A stretch of DNA of 64,000 nucleotides from Streptomyces sp. NBC_00273 (GCF_036178145.1 NZ_CP108067.1:2976001-3040000), one strand, 5' to 3'. Numbered from the stretch's first letter, positions 33,592 through 42,537 are shown. Numbers and translations are program-made. Notes: generated by a model not told the origin, from the sequence alone.

Positions 33592-34152
33592 ATGGCCCGC
33601 AGTCTCGCCCTGGCCCTCACCGCAGCCGCTTCGCTCACCCTTGCGGCCGCCACCGTTCCGCTCGCCGCCGCGGACTCGGGCCCCGGCCGGCCCCAGGGCG
33701 ACCTGGCCCGTACGTACGCGGCCACCGCCAGGTATCAGGTGCACGCCAACGCCGTGGCGGACGGCTACAAGCCCGACCAGTACTGCGTCGTCGACAAGGC
33801 GGGCCCGGGCGCGCTCGGTTACCCGCACTTCAACCACAAGTACGACAACTCCCTCGACCCGGCGAAGCCCGCCGCGCTGTTCTACGAGGACGACGGGCGC
33901 GGCGGCAAGCGGCTCGTCGCGGTCCAGTGGCTGCGCTACGACCGCGACCAGAAGCTGACGACGGACGACGACCGCCCCACGATGTTCGGCATCCCCTTCA
34001 AGGGCCCCAAGCCCGGCAACTTCCCCGGTCAGCCGGTGCACTACGCCCTGCACCTGTGGCTCTGGAAGAAGAATCCCGACGGCCTGTTCGAAACCTTCAA
34101 CCGGGCGGTGACCTGCCTTCCGGGCACCACCCGCCCCAAGCCGTCGCTCTGA
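33592..34152 (+). CDS. secreted protein of unknown function
   Basis: A 186-residue protein with a signal peptide (MARSLALALTAAASLTLAAA, cleavage near AAADS). The mature part has HFNHKYDNSLDPAKPAALFYE, VAVQWLRYDRDQKLTTDDDRP and HYALHLWLWKKNPDG, a pattern common in exported Streptomyces hypotheticals. AAGGAG stands eight bases before ATG 33592. Its TGA overlaps the ATG of the PhoX-like gene, so the two are co-translated. Confidence 0.85.
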   Translation: MARSLALALTAAASLTLAAATVPLAAADSGPGRPQGDLARTYAATARYQVHANAVADGYKPDQYCVVDKAGPGALGYPHFNHKYDNSLDPAKPAALFYEDDGRGGKRLVAVQWLRYDRDQKLTTDDDRPTMFGIPFKGPKPGNFPGQPVHYALHLWLWKKNPDGLFETFNRAVTCLPGTTRPKPSL

Positions 34153-35540
34153 TGCCGCCCCGGGAGCGGCCGAGGCCCGTCACCCGGCGCGGCCTGCTCG
34201 CCGCGGGCGGGATCGCCTTCAGCGGGGCGCTCGGCGCGCTCTTCGCCGGTGGTGGCTCCCGGGCCGCCGCCCGGGCCCCGCGGACCCCCCGCACCGACCG
34301 CGGGTACGGGCCGCTGGTGGCCGATCCGCGCGGGCTGCTCGACCTGCCCGCCGGGTTCACCTACCGGGTGCTCTCGCGGGCCGGCGAGCCGCTGCGCTCC
34401 GGCGAGGGGCCCGCGCCCGCGAACTGCGACGGCATGGCCGCCTTCGAGGCCGGCGGCGGCCGCGTGCGCCTCGTCCGCAACCACGAGAACCGCACCACCG
34501 CCGCCCTGCGCGTCCCCGCCGTCCCGGGACTGACCTACGACCCCCAGGCCCTCGGCGGCTGCACCGCCCTGGAGCTGGACGCGGCCGGGCGGGTCACCGG
34601 TGAGCGCGTCGCCCTCGCCGGCACCGCCGTCAACTGCGCGGGCGGTCGCACCCCCTGGAACACCTGGCTGAGCTGCGAAGAGACCGAGGACCGCGCGGGC
34701 ACCTCCGGCTACACCCGCGACCACGGCTACGTCTTCGAGGTGGACCCGGCCGATCCGCACCGCTCGGGCGCGGTCCCGCTCACCGCGATGGGCCGCTTCG
34801 CGCACGAGGCCGTCGCCGTGGACCCGTACCGCGGGGTCGTCTACGAGACCGAGGACGCCTTCGTCCGGCCGTTCGGGCTGTTCTACCGGTTCCTGCCGGA
34901 GCGGCCGCTCGGCGGGCTCGGCTCGCTGCGGGCCGGGGGCCGGCTGGAGGCCCTGCGGGTGCCGGGGCTCGCGGACCTGGCGGTGGTGGACGAGCCCGGG
35001 GCGGTGTTCCCGGTGGAGTGGGTGCCGGTACCGGACCCGTCGGCGGCCGGAACGCCGATCCGGCTCCAGGACTTCGGGCCGGGCGGGATCACCCACGCGC
35101 AGAAGCTGGAGGGCTGCTACTGGGGCGACGGCGGGGTCCACTTCGTGTCCAGCTTCGCGCGCAGCGGCGAGGGCGCGGCCGCCGACCACCACGGGCAGGT
35201 GTGGTTCCACGACCCGCGGCGCTCCACGATCCGCCTGGACGTGCTCTTCGGCCCGGCCGCCGACGTCGCGCTGCCGGGGGACTCCCCCGACAACATCTGT
35301 CTGGCTCCGGACGGCGGGCTGATGGTGTGCGAGGACGGCGGCGGCGCGCAGTACGTGTTCGGGGTGACGGTGGGCGGCGAGGTCTACCCGATGGCCCGCA
35401 ACGCCGAGGACATCGGCCGGCCGGGGGCCCCGGAGTGGGGGGAGTTCGCCGGGGTCACCTTCTCCCCCGACGGCCGGACGATGTACGTGAACGCCTACGC
35501 GCCGGGCACCACCTTCGCGGTGACGGGCCCCTGGCACTAG
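34152..35540 (+). CDS. Tat-exported PhoX/DUF839-like phosphatase
   Basis: A 462-residue protein with a twin-arginine signal (VTRRGLLAAGGIAFSGAL). The mature part has DUF839/PhoX features: DCDGMAAF-type opening, VRNHEN, TWLSCEETED, ARFAHEAVAVDP-like FAHEAVAVDP, and SPDNICLAPDGGLMVCEDGG. PhoX enzymes are calcium/iron alkaline phosphatases; this one is shorter and may belong to the DUF839 branch without proven activity. TGATG overlap joins it to the secreted protein upstream. Its stop shares CTAG with a possible convergent short gene. Confidence 0.83.
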   Translation: MPPRERPRPVTRRGLLAAGGIAFSGALGALFAGGGSRAAARAPRTPRTDRGYGPLVADPRGLLDLPAGFTYRVLSRAGEPLRSGEGPAPANCDGMAAFEAGGGRVRLVRNHENRTTAALRVPAVPGLTYDPQALGGCTALELDAAGRVTGERVALAGTAVNCAGGRTPWNTWLSCEETEDRAGTSGYTRDHGYVFEVDPADPHRSGAVPLTAMGRFAHEAVAVDPYRGVVYETEDAFVRPFGLFYRFLPERPLGGLGSLRAGGRLEALRVPGLADLAVVDEPGAVFPVEWVPVPDPSAAGTPIRLQDFGPGGITHAQKLEGCYWGDGGVHFVSSFARSGEGAAADHHGQVWFHDPRRSTIRLDVLFGPAADVALPGDSPDNICLAPDGGLMVCEDGGGAQYVFGVTVGGEVYPMARNAEDIGRPGAPEWGEFAGVTFSPDGRTMYVNAYAPGTTFAVTGPWH

Positions 35541-35719
35541 GCACGGTCCGCCGGGTGGCGGACGACCGTCCCGTGCCCGGTGAGGGCGGCCGCTGTCTGC
35601 GGCGTCGGCAGATCGAGCACACGGTTCCCGAGCGCAAGGACCGGCAGGCCGACGGCCGACGTCGTGGTCGCGCGGGCGGGCGGCCCACCGGCTTCGACGA
35701 GCGGGCGTACCCCTTCCAC
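35537..35719 (-). CDS. possible 60-residue gene remnant
   Basis: A short minus-strand frame beginning at GTG 35719 reads like real protein near its end (GLPVLALGNRVLDLPTPQTA, then HGTVVRHPADRA) and its TAG overlaps the PhoX stop in a shared CTAG. No ribosome site is seen and the frame runs only a dozen codons further up to a stop. It could be a small gene or the 3' remnant of a larger one. Family not recognised. Confidence 0.3.
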   Translation of the reverse strand: MEGVRPLVEAGGPPARATTTSAVGLPVLALGNRVLDLPTPQTAAALTGHGTVVRHPADRA

Positions 35720-35887
35720 GACGCCGTGACCGTCGCTGCCGTTCGCCTCTGGCTCCGCTCATGACCCGTCGGGCGATGGCGGCCCCGCGAGGACCGGGTA
35801 TCCGTGATGCGTGTACTTGCCCCGTGCGTGATGTCCTGACCGGCCTGACGACCGATCGTGATCACCTTCGCCGGGGCCCGCAGCCGC
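35541..35887. other. 347-base interval without a firm gene
   Basis: Apart from the doubtful frame at 35537-35719, I see no gene, RNA or repeat here. The base composition is still GC-rich but codon bias is weak from about 35750 to 35880, consistent with decayed sequence between the PhoX operon and the convergent membrane gene. Confidence 0.4.
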
Positions 35888-36727
35888 TCACGGGAAGTCG
35901 ACGGGAGTGCTGTCGCTCAGGGCGGTCCGCACATAGGTCGCGTAGCGTTCGAACAGCTCGGGCTGAGTACTCCGCGAAATGTCGAACACGGGCGAGTCGG
36001 ACCTCCGCACGCCCGCCAGATACGGGGAAGTGCGACAGCGACCCGTCTGGGATTCGGGGTCCACCAGGCTTATGTAGGAGGTGGGCAGGTGCCGGGTGAA
36101 GCGCACCGTCAGTCCTCCGGGGTGTCCTTCGGACTCGAACCCCCGGGCGACCTCCAGCAGCTGGCGAGCGGAGTCGGACGCCCGTTGCGGCAAGCGGGGG
36201 TCGCCGATGCTCCGGCTGTACTCCCCGAGCAGCACCGATTCCGGGTCCGCCACGACGTAGGTGATGTTCACGCCCTGGCTCAGGAGCCGGCGTACCGGTT
36301 CGGTGAAGTCCCGCTCGGGACGTGAGGCGAACAGGCTCGCCAGGCTGCGCAGCGAAACTCCGACTTCGATGATCTCGGAATTCGCGCCGGCGATGAATGC
36401 TGCCTTCTCGGTCGGCGAGGGGCGCCCCTGGGCATGAACGGTCAGGCCGCGTTCGCCTTCACGGACCGGCAGCCTCTCATCGAGCAGCTGGTTCATCTCT
36501 CCGAGGAACCGCTGGCGTTCGGCGTCCCGTAGAAACAGGTCGTAGTAGAAGGGGATGGCCACACCGGCGGCGGCGAAGACGGCGAGCTCGTTGAGCACGG
36601 ACCACCCGAACCCGTCACGGCCGTTGGAGACCAGGGCCAGGCTCAATCCCCCCAGGAGAATGCAGATCGCAAGGGCGATACGGAATCTGCTCAGCAAGGT
36701 GCGAGATTCAGGTGACGTGCTGTCCAT
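35888..36727 (-). CDS. two-helix membrane protein with cytoplasmic PLD-like/sensor domain
   Basis: A 279-residue protein with two N-terminal TM helices (IALAICILLGGLSLALVS; VLNELAVFAAAGVAIPFYYDLF) and a ~200-residue cytoplasmic part. That part has EKAAFIAGANSEIIEVGVSL, GVNITYVVADPESVLLGEYSR and a C-terminal YISLVDPESQTGRCRTSPY, then SDSPVFDISRST. The last motif recalls PLD-like domains that follow XRE or TM segments, without a clear HKD. It stands alone between two decayed loci. Defence effector or sensor roles are speculative. Confidence 0.65.
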   Translation of the reverse strand: MDSTSPESRTLLSRFRIALAICILLGGLSLALVSNGRDGFGWSVLNELAVFAAAGVAIPFYYDLFLRDAERQRFLGEMNQLLDERLPVREGERGLTVHAQGRPSPTEKAAFIAGANSEIIEVGVSLRSLASLFASRPERDFTEPVRRLLSQGVNITYVVADPESVLLGEYSRSIGDPRLPQRASDSARQLLEVARGFESEGHPGGLTVRFTRHLPTSYISLVDPESQTGRCRTSPYLAGVRRSDSPVFDISRSTQPELFERYATYVRTALSDSTPVDFP

Positions 36728-36960
36728 GGTCCCCCCTGCGGTCCCCCTGTCCCTCCCCCCGTCCGTGAGACTTCATGCACGTCCCGCTCCGCCACGGCCC
36801 GCCGGTCTCGGCGGCGAAAACCGATGGGGCCACCGCATCGGTGCCTTCCGGTCCCCAGGGCCTAAGGGCGCGCCGCAGAGCCGCGGAAGATCCGCGGACA
36901 GGCCCTGATCCCGCACCGCCTCCTCCCGACCTCGACCGGCCTCGCGCTCCCCGGTGTGTG

Positions 36961-37344
36961 ACCGTGGTGAAGGTCTTCCTCCGCATCGGCTACGAGGAGC
37001 AGCGGGCCCGGCTCCTGGAGCGGCTGGACGACCCGGACGAGCACGGGAAGTTCAACGTGGGCGACATCGAGGAGCGCGGTGCGTGGGCCGCGTACCGGGA
37101 GGCGTACGAGGTGGCGCTGGAGCGCTGCTCCACCGATGCGGCGCCCTGGTACGTGGTGCCCGCGGACCGCAAGTGGTACCGCGACCGGGCCATCAGCACG
37201 CTGCTGCGGGAGCACCTGGAGGACCTCGATCCGCAGTATCCGAAGGGGGACTTCGACGTCGGAGGAGTGCCGCGGGAGGCTGCTGGCGGGGTGAGTTCCG
37301 CCCGACCGCCTGTCGTTCATTCTTCTCATCAGTTAGTCATATAG
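36961..37344 (+). pseudogene. C-terminal remnant of polyphosphate kinase 2
   Basis: The frame from about 36961 matches the last ~110 residues of PPK2: VKVFLRIGYEEQRARLLERL, DDPDEHGKFNVGDIEERGAW and APWYVVPADRKWYRDRA with LLREHLEDLDPQYP. The N-terminal half with Walker A and B loops is missing; upstream sequence has no PPK2 likeness. The remnant therefore cannot phosphorylate nucleotides. GTG 36964 or 36967 could start translation but lack a clear ribosome site. Most likely a deletion relic. Confidence 0.75.
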
Positions 37345-37345
37345 T
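37340..37345 (+). promoter_or_regulatory. -10 element for a leaderless deacetylase mRNA
   Basis: TATAGT in a short AT-rich patch (37322-37350) sits nine bases before GTG 37354. With no ribosome site in between, a leaderless transcript is likely. No convincing -35 box is visible. Confidence 0.45.
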
Positions 37346-37353
37346 TTGCGTAC

Positions 37354-38265
37354 GTGACCAATTCCGTACGAAAAGTAGCTGCCGCAGCTGCCACGGCGGT
37401 GCTCGGCGCCGCCCTCGCGGGATGCGGGGGCGGCGCCGGCGCGCCGGACGCCGGCCGCGAGGCCCGTATGGGCACCCCCGCCGCCTCGGCCTCGGCCTCC
37501 GCTTCCGCCCCGGCCGCCGCCTCCGGATCGCCGGCCGCGTCCCCGCAGGCCGGTGCGCCCGCCAAGCCCCCGACCATGGCGCCCGGTCCGAACGGCCTGA
37601 CCCCCGTCTTCGAACGGGCGAAGCAGCAGACGGACAAGACCGTGGCGCTGACCTTCGACGCCGACATGACCTCCGACCAGGGGCCGCGCGCCGCGGACGG
37701 GGAACACTTCGACAATCCCGCGCTGATCTCGACCCTGCGCACCCTCAAGGTGCCCTCGACCATCTTCATGACGGGCCGCTGGGCCGAGGAGTACCCGGAC
37801 CAGGCCAAGTCGATCGGCACCGACCCGAACTTCGAGATCGCGAACCACTCGTACAGCCACCACGCCTTCAAGTCCCCCTGCTACGGGCTGCCGGCGCTCG
37901 ATGCCGCGGCCGCCCGCGCCGACGTGGACCGGGCCTTCGCCGCCTTCCGGCAGGCGGGCGCGGTCAACACCGTCCCGTACTTCCGCTTCCCCGGGGGCTG
38001 CTACGACGACCAGGCACTGCGGGCCCTGTCCACGGCCAAGGTCACGGCCGTCCAGTGGGACGTGGTCAGCGGGGACGCCTTCGCCAAGGACCCGGGCGCC
38101 GTGGCCGAGCAGGTGCTCACCGGCGTGAAGCCCGGCTCGGTGGTGGTCATGCACTGCACGCGCAGCGCCGCCCCGGTCACCGAGGAGGCCGTCCAGCGGA
38201 TCGTCCCCGAACTGCGCAAGCGCGGCTACCGCTTCGTGAAGGTGTCCGAGCTGATCGGAAAGTGA
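37354..38265 (+). CDS. polysaccharide deacetylase lipoprotein
   Basis: A 303-residue NodB-homology (CE4) protein. A lipobox (LGAALAGC) ends the signal peptide, then ~50 residues of Ala/Ser/Pro linker. Catalytic motifs are TFDADMT (metal Asp), HSYSHH (HxxxH) and RFPGG for the arginine motif. It would remove acetyl groups from chitin-like or peptidoglycan sugars at the cell surface. The start is GTG, probably leaderless. The gene stands alone between the PPK2 relic and the CBM32 operon. Confidence 0.9.
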   Translation: MTNSVRKVAAAAATAVLGAALAGCGGGAGAPDAGREARMGTPAASASASASAPAAASGSPAASPQAGAPAKPPTMAPGPNGLTPVFERAKQQTDKTVALTFDADMTSDQGPRAADGEHFDNPALISTLRTLKVPSTIFMTGRWAEEYPDQAKSIGTDPNFEIANHSYSHHAFKSPCYGLPALDAAAARADVDRAFAAFRQAGAVNTVPYFRFPGGCYDDQALRALSTAKVTAVQWDVVSGDAFAKDPGAVAEQVLTGVKPGSVVVMHCTRSAAPVTEEAVQRIVPELRKRGYRFVKVSELIGK

Positions 38266-38303
38266 GCGGAAAGTGAGCCGACGACGGCCGCCGGAACACT
38301 GGT

Positions 38304-38316
38304 AGGAAACTTTCCT
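38304..38316. promoter_or_regulatory. palindromic operator AGGAAACTTTCCT
   Basis: A 6-bp inverted repeat with one central base (AGGAAA-C-TTTCCT) followed by a partial copy TTCCT and GTTAGT. It lies 180 bases upstream of the CBM32-phosphoesterase gene in the only AT-rich patch of the interval. The motif resembles operators I recall upstream of secreted carbohydrate-active genes in Streptomyces controlled by ROK-type repressors; that match is from memory. Confidence 0.5.
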
Positions 38317-38494
38317 TCCTGTTAGTGTCCCGGGCGGCGGCTTGGCGCGGTGCCCACCCCCACGGGCATGACGCGCTCAGCGAGAGCTCTGACCCGGCCG
38401 CCGTGGCGCCGCCCCCTGCCCGCCCAGCGGGCGGGTGCGGCGCCCCGCCCCAGTGTCCAGCTCTCGCCGCCCCTCAAGGCAGGGAGTTCCAGGT

Positions 38495-39862
38495 ATGCGC
38501 CTGAACCGCCTGAACGCCTCCGCTCACCCCCCTCTGTTACGCGGCAGACTTCGCACCCGCCTCCTCACCGCCCTCACCGGCCTCGCCGCGCTCACCCTCG
38601 TCGGCGGGCTCCTCCTCGCCTGGCCCGGACGGGCCGGAGCCGCCGCCGACCCCCTCATATCCCGCGGGAAGCCCGCCACCGCCTCCTCCACCGAGTCCTC
38701 CTCGCTGGGCGCGAAGAACGCCTTCGACGGCGACCCGGCCACCCGCTGGGCCAGCACCGAGGGCAAGGACCCGCAGTGGATCCGGGTCGACCTCGGGGCC
38801 GGGGCCACCGTCTCGCGGGTGCGGCTCACCTGGGAGGCGGCCTACGCCAAGGCGTACCGCGTCGAGGTCTCCGCCGACGGCGCCGCCTGGACCGCGCTCG
38901 CCGACGAGACCGCCGGCAACGGCGGCGTCGACGACTGGACCGGCCTGTCCGGCAAGGGCCGCTACCTGCGCGTCCAGGGCACCGCGCGCGGCACCTCGTA
39001 CGGCTACTCGCTCTTCGAGGCCGAGGTGTACGGCACCGTCGGGGGCGGACCGCAGCCGGGGGGCTCCTTCACGGTCGTCGCCGCCGGGGACATCGCCGCG
39101 CAGTGCACGGCGTCCGACAGCGGCTGCGCGCACCCCAAGACCGCCGCGCTCGCCCAGCGGATCGACCCGAAGTTCTACCTGACGATGGGCGACAACCAGT
39201 ACGACGACGCCCGGCTCTCCGACTACCGCGCCTACTACGACAAGAGTTGGGGCGCCTTCAAGGCCAAGACCCGCCCGGTCCCGGGCAACCACGAGACGTA
39301 CGACCCGGCCGGCCCGCTCGCCGGGTACAAGTCGTACTTCGGCAGCATCGCCTACCCGCAGGGCAAGAGCTACTACAGCTTCGACGAGGGCAACTGGCAC
39401 TTCGTCGCCCTCGACTCCAACTCCTTCGACCAGGCCGCCCAGCTCAGCTGGCTGAAGGCCGACCTCGCCGCCACCACCAAGCCGTGCGTGGCCGCCTACT
39501 GGCACCACCCGCTGTACTCCTCCGGCGGGCACGGCAACGACCCCGTCTCCAAACCGGTCTGGAAGATCCTCTACGCCGCCAAGGCCGACCTGGTCCTGAA
39601 CGGGCACGACCACCACTACGAGCGGTTCGCCCCGCAGGACCCCGAGGGCCGGGCGACCGCCGACGGGATCGTGGAGATCGTCGGCGGGATGGGCGGCGCC
39701 GAGCCCTACCCGATCGAGGAGGTCCAGCCCAACAGCCAGAAGCGGATCAGCGGACCGTACGGCGTGGTGAAGCTGGACTTCACCGACTCCGGCTACGGGT
39801 GGACCTACGTGGCCACCGACGGCCAGGTCAAGGACACGAGCCCGAAGTACAGCTGCCACTGA
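38495..39862 (+). CDS. secreted CBM32 metallophosphoesterase
   Basis: A 455-residue exported enzyme. After a signal peptide (~1-50) comes an F5/8 type C carbohydrate-binding domain (RGKPATASSTESSSLGAKNA, FDGDPATRW, WIRVDLG), then a calcineurin-like phosphoesterase: AAGDIA, LTMGDNQYDD, PGNHETYD, YWHHPLYS and LNGHDHHYER supply the metal ligands. It probably cleaves phosphate esters near bound glycans. A TTA codon lies at codon 15 (38537-38539), so translation may depend on the bldA tRNA. GGGAG precedes ATG 38495. It overlaps the MFS gene (TGATG). Confidence 0.9.
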   Translation: MRLNRLNASAHPPLLRGRLRTRLLTALTGLAALTLVGGLLLAWPGRAGAAADPLISRGKPATASSTESSSLGAKNAFDGDPATRWASTEGKDPQWIRVDLGAGATVSRVRLTWEAAYAKAYRVEVSADGAAWTALADETAGNGGVDDWTGLSGKGRYLRVQGTARGTSYGYSLFEAEVYGTVGGGPQPGGSFTVVAAGDIAAQCTASDSGCAHPKTAALAQRIDPKFYLTMGDNQYDDARLSDYRAYYDKSWGAFKAKTRPVPGNHETYDPAGPLAGYKSYFGSIAYPQGKSYYSFDEGNWHFVALDSNSFDQAAQLSWLKADLAATTKPCVAAYWHHPLYSSGGHGNDPVSKPVWKILYAAKADLVLNGHDHHYERFAPQDPEGRATADGIVEIVGGMGGAEPYPIEEVQPNSQKRISGPYGVVKLDFTDSGYGWTYVATDGQVKDTSPKYSCH

Positions 39863-41142
39863 TGTACCTGGCCGCCAACGGCCGCCCGGACGCGCCGCCC
39901 CGCCCCGCCGGGGCCCGGCGGCGCGTCCCCGCCGCCGTCCTCGCGCTCGGCGCGGTCAGCCTCGTCACCGACGTCTCCTCCGAGATGGTCACGGCGGTAC
40001 TGCCGCTCTACCTCGTCCTGGGCCTCGGCCTGACTCCCCTCCAGTTCGGTTTCCTGGACGGCCTGTTCAACGGGGCCACCGCCCTCGTGCGGCTGCTCGG
40101 CGGGCGGCTCGCCGACCGCCGCGGCCACCACAAGCGGGTCGCCGGCGCCGGCTACCTGCTCTCCGCGCTCTCCCGGCTCGGGCTGCTCCTCGCGGGGGGC
40201 GCCACGGGCGCGATCGCCGCCGCGCTCGCCGCCGACCGGCTGGGCAAGGGCATCCGTACCGCCCCGCGCGACGCCCTCATCTCGCTCAGCGGGCCCCCGG
40301 AGAGCCTCGGCCGGTCCTTCGGCGTGCACCGCGCCATGGACACCACCGGCGCCCTGCTCGGGCCGCTCGCCGCGTTCGCCGTGCTCTGGGCGACCGCCGA
40401 TGCCTACGACGCGGTGTTCGCCGTCAGTTTCTGCACCGGCCTGCTCGGTGTGCTGCTGCTCGTCGCGTACGTGCCGGCGGCGCCCGGGCCGGCTGCCGCT
40501 CCCCCGGCCCGGCCCCACCCGGCGCGCCGGTCGGTCCTGCGCGACCCCGCGTTCCGCCGCGTGCTCTGCGCCTCGGCCCTGCTCGGCGCCACCACCATCG
40601 GCGACGCCTTCCTCTACCTGCTGCTCCTGCGCGGGCTCGACCTGCCGCCCGCCCTGTTCACGCTGCTGCCGCTCGGGGCCGCCGCCGTCTACCTGCTGCT
40701 CGCCGTCCCCGTGGGCCGGCTCGCGGACCGCACCGCCGACCGGACCGGGCGCCGGACGGCCTTCCTGCTCGGGCACTGCGCCCTGCTCGGCGCGTACGCC
40801 CTGCTCCTGGCCCCCGTCTCCCCGCCGACGGTCGTGGGGGTGCTCGCCCTGCTGGGCCTCTTCTACGCCGCCACCGACGGGGTCCTGATGGCGCTCGCCG
40901 CTCCCGCGCTGCCCGAGACCGGGCGGGCGGGCGGGCTCGCGGTGCTGCAGACCGGCCAGGCGCTGGCCCGGCTACTGGGCGCCGCCGGATTCGGGGCGGC
41001 GTGGACCCTCTGGGGGCAGCGGCCCGCCCTCTGGGCCGCGGCCCTCGCGCTGGCCGGAGCGCTCGCGGCCGCCTCGCGCATCCTGCCCGCCGCTCCCCCG
41101 ACCGCCCCGACCGCCGCGACCGCCGCCCCGGAGGCCCCGTGA
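39862..41142 (+). CDS. MFS transporter
   Basis: A 426-residue major facilitator with about 12 helices. It has VTDVSSEMVTAVLPLYL, the loop 2-3 signature GGRLADRRGHHKR and DRLGKGIRTAPRDALI, a motif typical of the MFS_1 branch with the DKxGKGIRxxPRDAL pattern. The start ATG overlaps the phosphoesterase stop. It may import the products of the secreted phosphoesterase; the substrate is unknown. Confidence 0.87.
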   Translation: MYLAANGRPDAPPRPAGARRRVPAAVLALGAVSLVTDVSSEMVTAVLPLYLVLGLGLTPLQFGFLDGLFNGATALVRLLGGRLADRRGHHKRVAGAGYLLSALSRLGLLLAGGATGAIAAALAADRLGKGIRTAPRDALISLSGPPESLGRSFGVHRAMDTTGALLGPLAAFAVLWATADAYDAVFAVSFCTGLLGVLLLVAYVPAAPGPAAAPPARPHPARRSVLRDPAFRRVLCASALLGATTIGDAFLYLLLLRGLDLPPALFTLLPLGAAAVYLLLAVPVGRLADRTADRTGRRTAFLLGHCALLGAYALLLAPVSPPTVVGVLALLGLFYAATDGVLMALAAPALPETGRAGGLAVLQTGQALARLLGAAGFGAAWTLWGQRPALWAAALALAGALAAASRILPAAPPTAPTAATAAPEAP

Positions 41143-42125
41143 ACCCCCCGTCCCGGCGGCTGCGCCTCGCCCTCGTCATCACCGCGGTCGTGCTGCTGGC
41201 GGGCGGCTCGCTGGGCTACGTACTGCACGCGCGGCACCGCGAACGGCCGTCCGGACAGCAGGCCGACGCCTCCTTCGGCACCTCGGAGCCGGGCCTCTAC
41301 TTCCGGGACACGGCCGGCGGGCGGATCGCGCGCCAGGTCGGCCCGGGCCTGCCGCGGGTGACGGGCGGCCCGTCCTGCGACCGCTTCCACACCGCCGGGG
41401 ACCACGCCCTGTGCCTGCGCAAGCTGCCCGGGGTCCCGGCCCGCACGGAGGCCCTCGTACTCGACCGGCGCATGCGGGAGGTCCGTACGGTGACTGTGCC
41501 CGGCATCCCGAACCGGGCCCGCGTCTCGCCCTCGGGCCAGGTGCTGGCCTGGACCACGTTCACGACCGGCGACTCCTACAACACCGCCGCATTCTCCACC
41601 CGGACGGCGATCCTGGACCTGCGCACCGGCTATCTGATCAAGTCGATCGAGCAGATCCCGCTGACCCTCGACGGGGCCCGCCACCACGACTCGGACGTCA
41701 ACTACTGGGGCGTGACCTTCGCCGCCGACGACAACCGCTTCTACGCCACCGTCTCCACCCGGGGCGCCACCCACCTCGTCGAGGGCGACCTGCGCGCCTG
41801 GTCGGCGAAGGTGCTGCGGGAGAACGTCGAATGCCCCTCGCTGTCACCGGACGGCGCCCGCATCGCCTTCAAGAAGAAGGTCTCCGACGACCCCCGGTCC
41901 CCCTGGCGGCTGTACGTCCTCGACCTGACGACGATGCGCGAACACCCCCTGGCCGAGCAGCACGGCGTCGACGACCAGGCCGCCTGGCTGGACGACACGA
42001 CCGTGGCCTACGCCCTGCCGGGCCGGGACGGCCGCGCGAGCGACATCTGGTCGACCCGCGCGGACGGCACGGGCGAACCCACCCTCCTCGCCCCGGGCGG
42101 CTCCTCCCCCGCGAACGTGCGGTGA
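41139..42125 (+). CDS. membrane-anchored TolB-like beta-propeller protein
   Basis: A 328-residue protein with one N-terminal TM helix (LALVITAVVLLAGGSLGYVL) and an extracellular PD40/TolB-type propeller with repeated SPSG, SPDGARIAFKKK, DDTTVAYALPG and IWSTRADG strands. GTG 41139 overlaps the MFS stop and GGAGG lies five bases before it. It forms the third gene of the CBM32-phosphoesterase operon and may be an accessory of that surface system. No enzymatic motif. Confidence 0.8.
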   Translation: MNPPSRRLRLALVITAVVLLAGGSLGYVLHARHRERPSGQQADASFGTSEPGLYFRDTAGGRIARQVGPGLPRVTGGPSCDRFHTAGDHALCLRKLPGVPARTEALVLDRRMREVRTVTVPGIPNRARVSPSGQVLAWTTFTTGDSYNTAAFSTRTAILDLRTGYLIKSIEQIPLTLDGARHHDSDVNYWGVTFAADDNRFYATVSTRGATHLVEGDLRAWSAKVLRENVECPSLSPDGARIAFKKKVSDDPRSPWRLYVLDLTTMREHPLAEQHGVDDQAAWLDDTTVAYALPGRDGRASDIWSTRADGTGEPTLLAPGGSSPANVR

Positions 42126-42131
42126 AGGGGG

Positions 42132-42323
42132 CTAATCGATGATCCCGTGCAGAAATCCGACGGCCGCCCCGAAGGTTGCGCCGCCGAGGAGGAGGCCGGT
42201 GAGCGCGGTGCCTCCGTCCACACGGGCCGCGAGCACCCCGGCGACCGTCGCGATCACGGCACTGAACAGGAAGATGAGAGCGGCGCGTTGGGTCATCAGC
42301 GGGCCGGGCTGCTGGTTGGTCAC
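42132..42323 (-). CDS. 63-residue two-helix membrane protein
   Basis: A small protein with two hydrophobic helices (ALIFLFSAVIATVAGVLAAR and GTALTGLLLGGATFGAAVGF). GTG 42323 overlaps the end of another tiny frame (GTGA), which supports this start. It is convergent with the TolB-like gene, seven bases apart. Unknown function; such pairs of small genes are frequent in Streptomyces. Confidence 0.6.
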   Translation of the reverse strand: MTNQQPGPLMTQRAALIFLFSAVIATVAGVLAARVDGGTALTGLLLGGATFGAAVGFLHGIID

Positions 42324-42427
42324 GTCGACTTCACTCGCTTCACGGTGTCGATGGAGTCGAAGGCGGACACCTTCTGCTCCTGCTGTAGCCCGTACGCCAC
42401 CCCCGACCCCCGGGTGACGCACGTCAC
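42320..42427 (-). CDS. possible 35-residue peptide
   Basis: The frame ends four bases into the following membrane gene (GTGA) and reads VTCVTRGSGVAYGLQQEQKV then SAFDSIDTVKRVKST, a hydrophilic peptide. The start is uncertain (GTG 42427, 42418 or further up). GGGAGGAG lies about 15 bases before GTG 42427. The coupling suggests translation, but the function is unknown. Confidence 0.4.
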   Translation of the reverse strand: MTCVTRGSGVAYGLQQEQKVSAFDSIDTVKRVKST

Positions 42428-42537
42428 ACTGACGCTCGGGGTGCTCCTCCCGTCAAGGGCGGGGGTACGGACTCGTCTCCTGCCTACAAGCAGGTGCAGA
42501 GCGCGAGCGCGGCGCTCCACGAGACGGAGGGCGAGCC

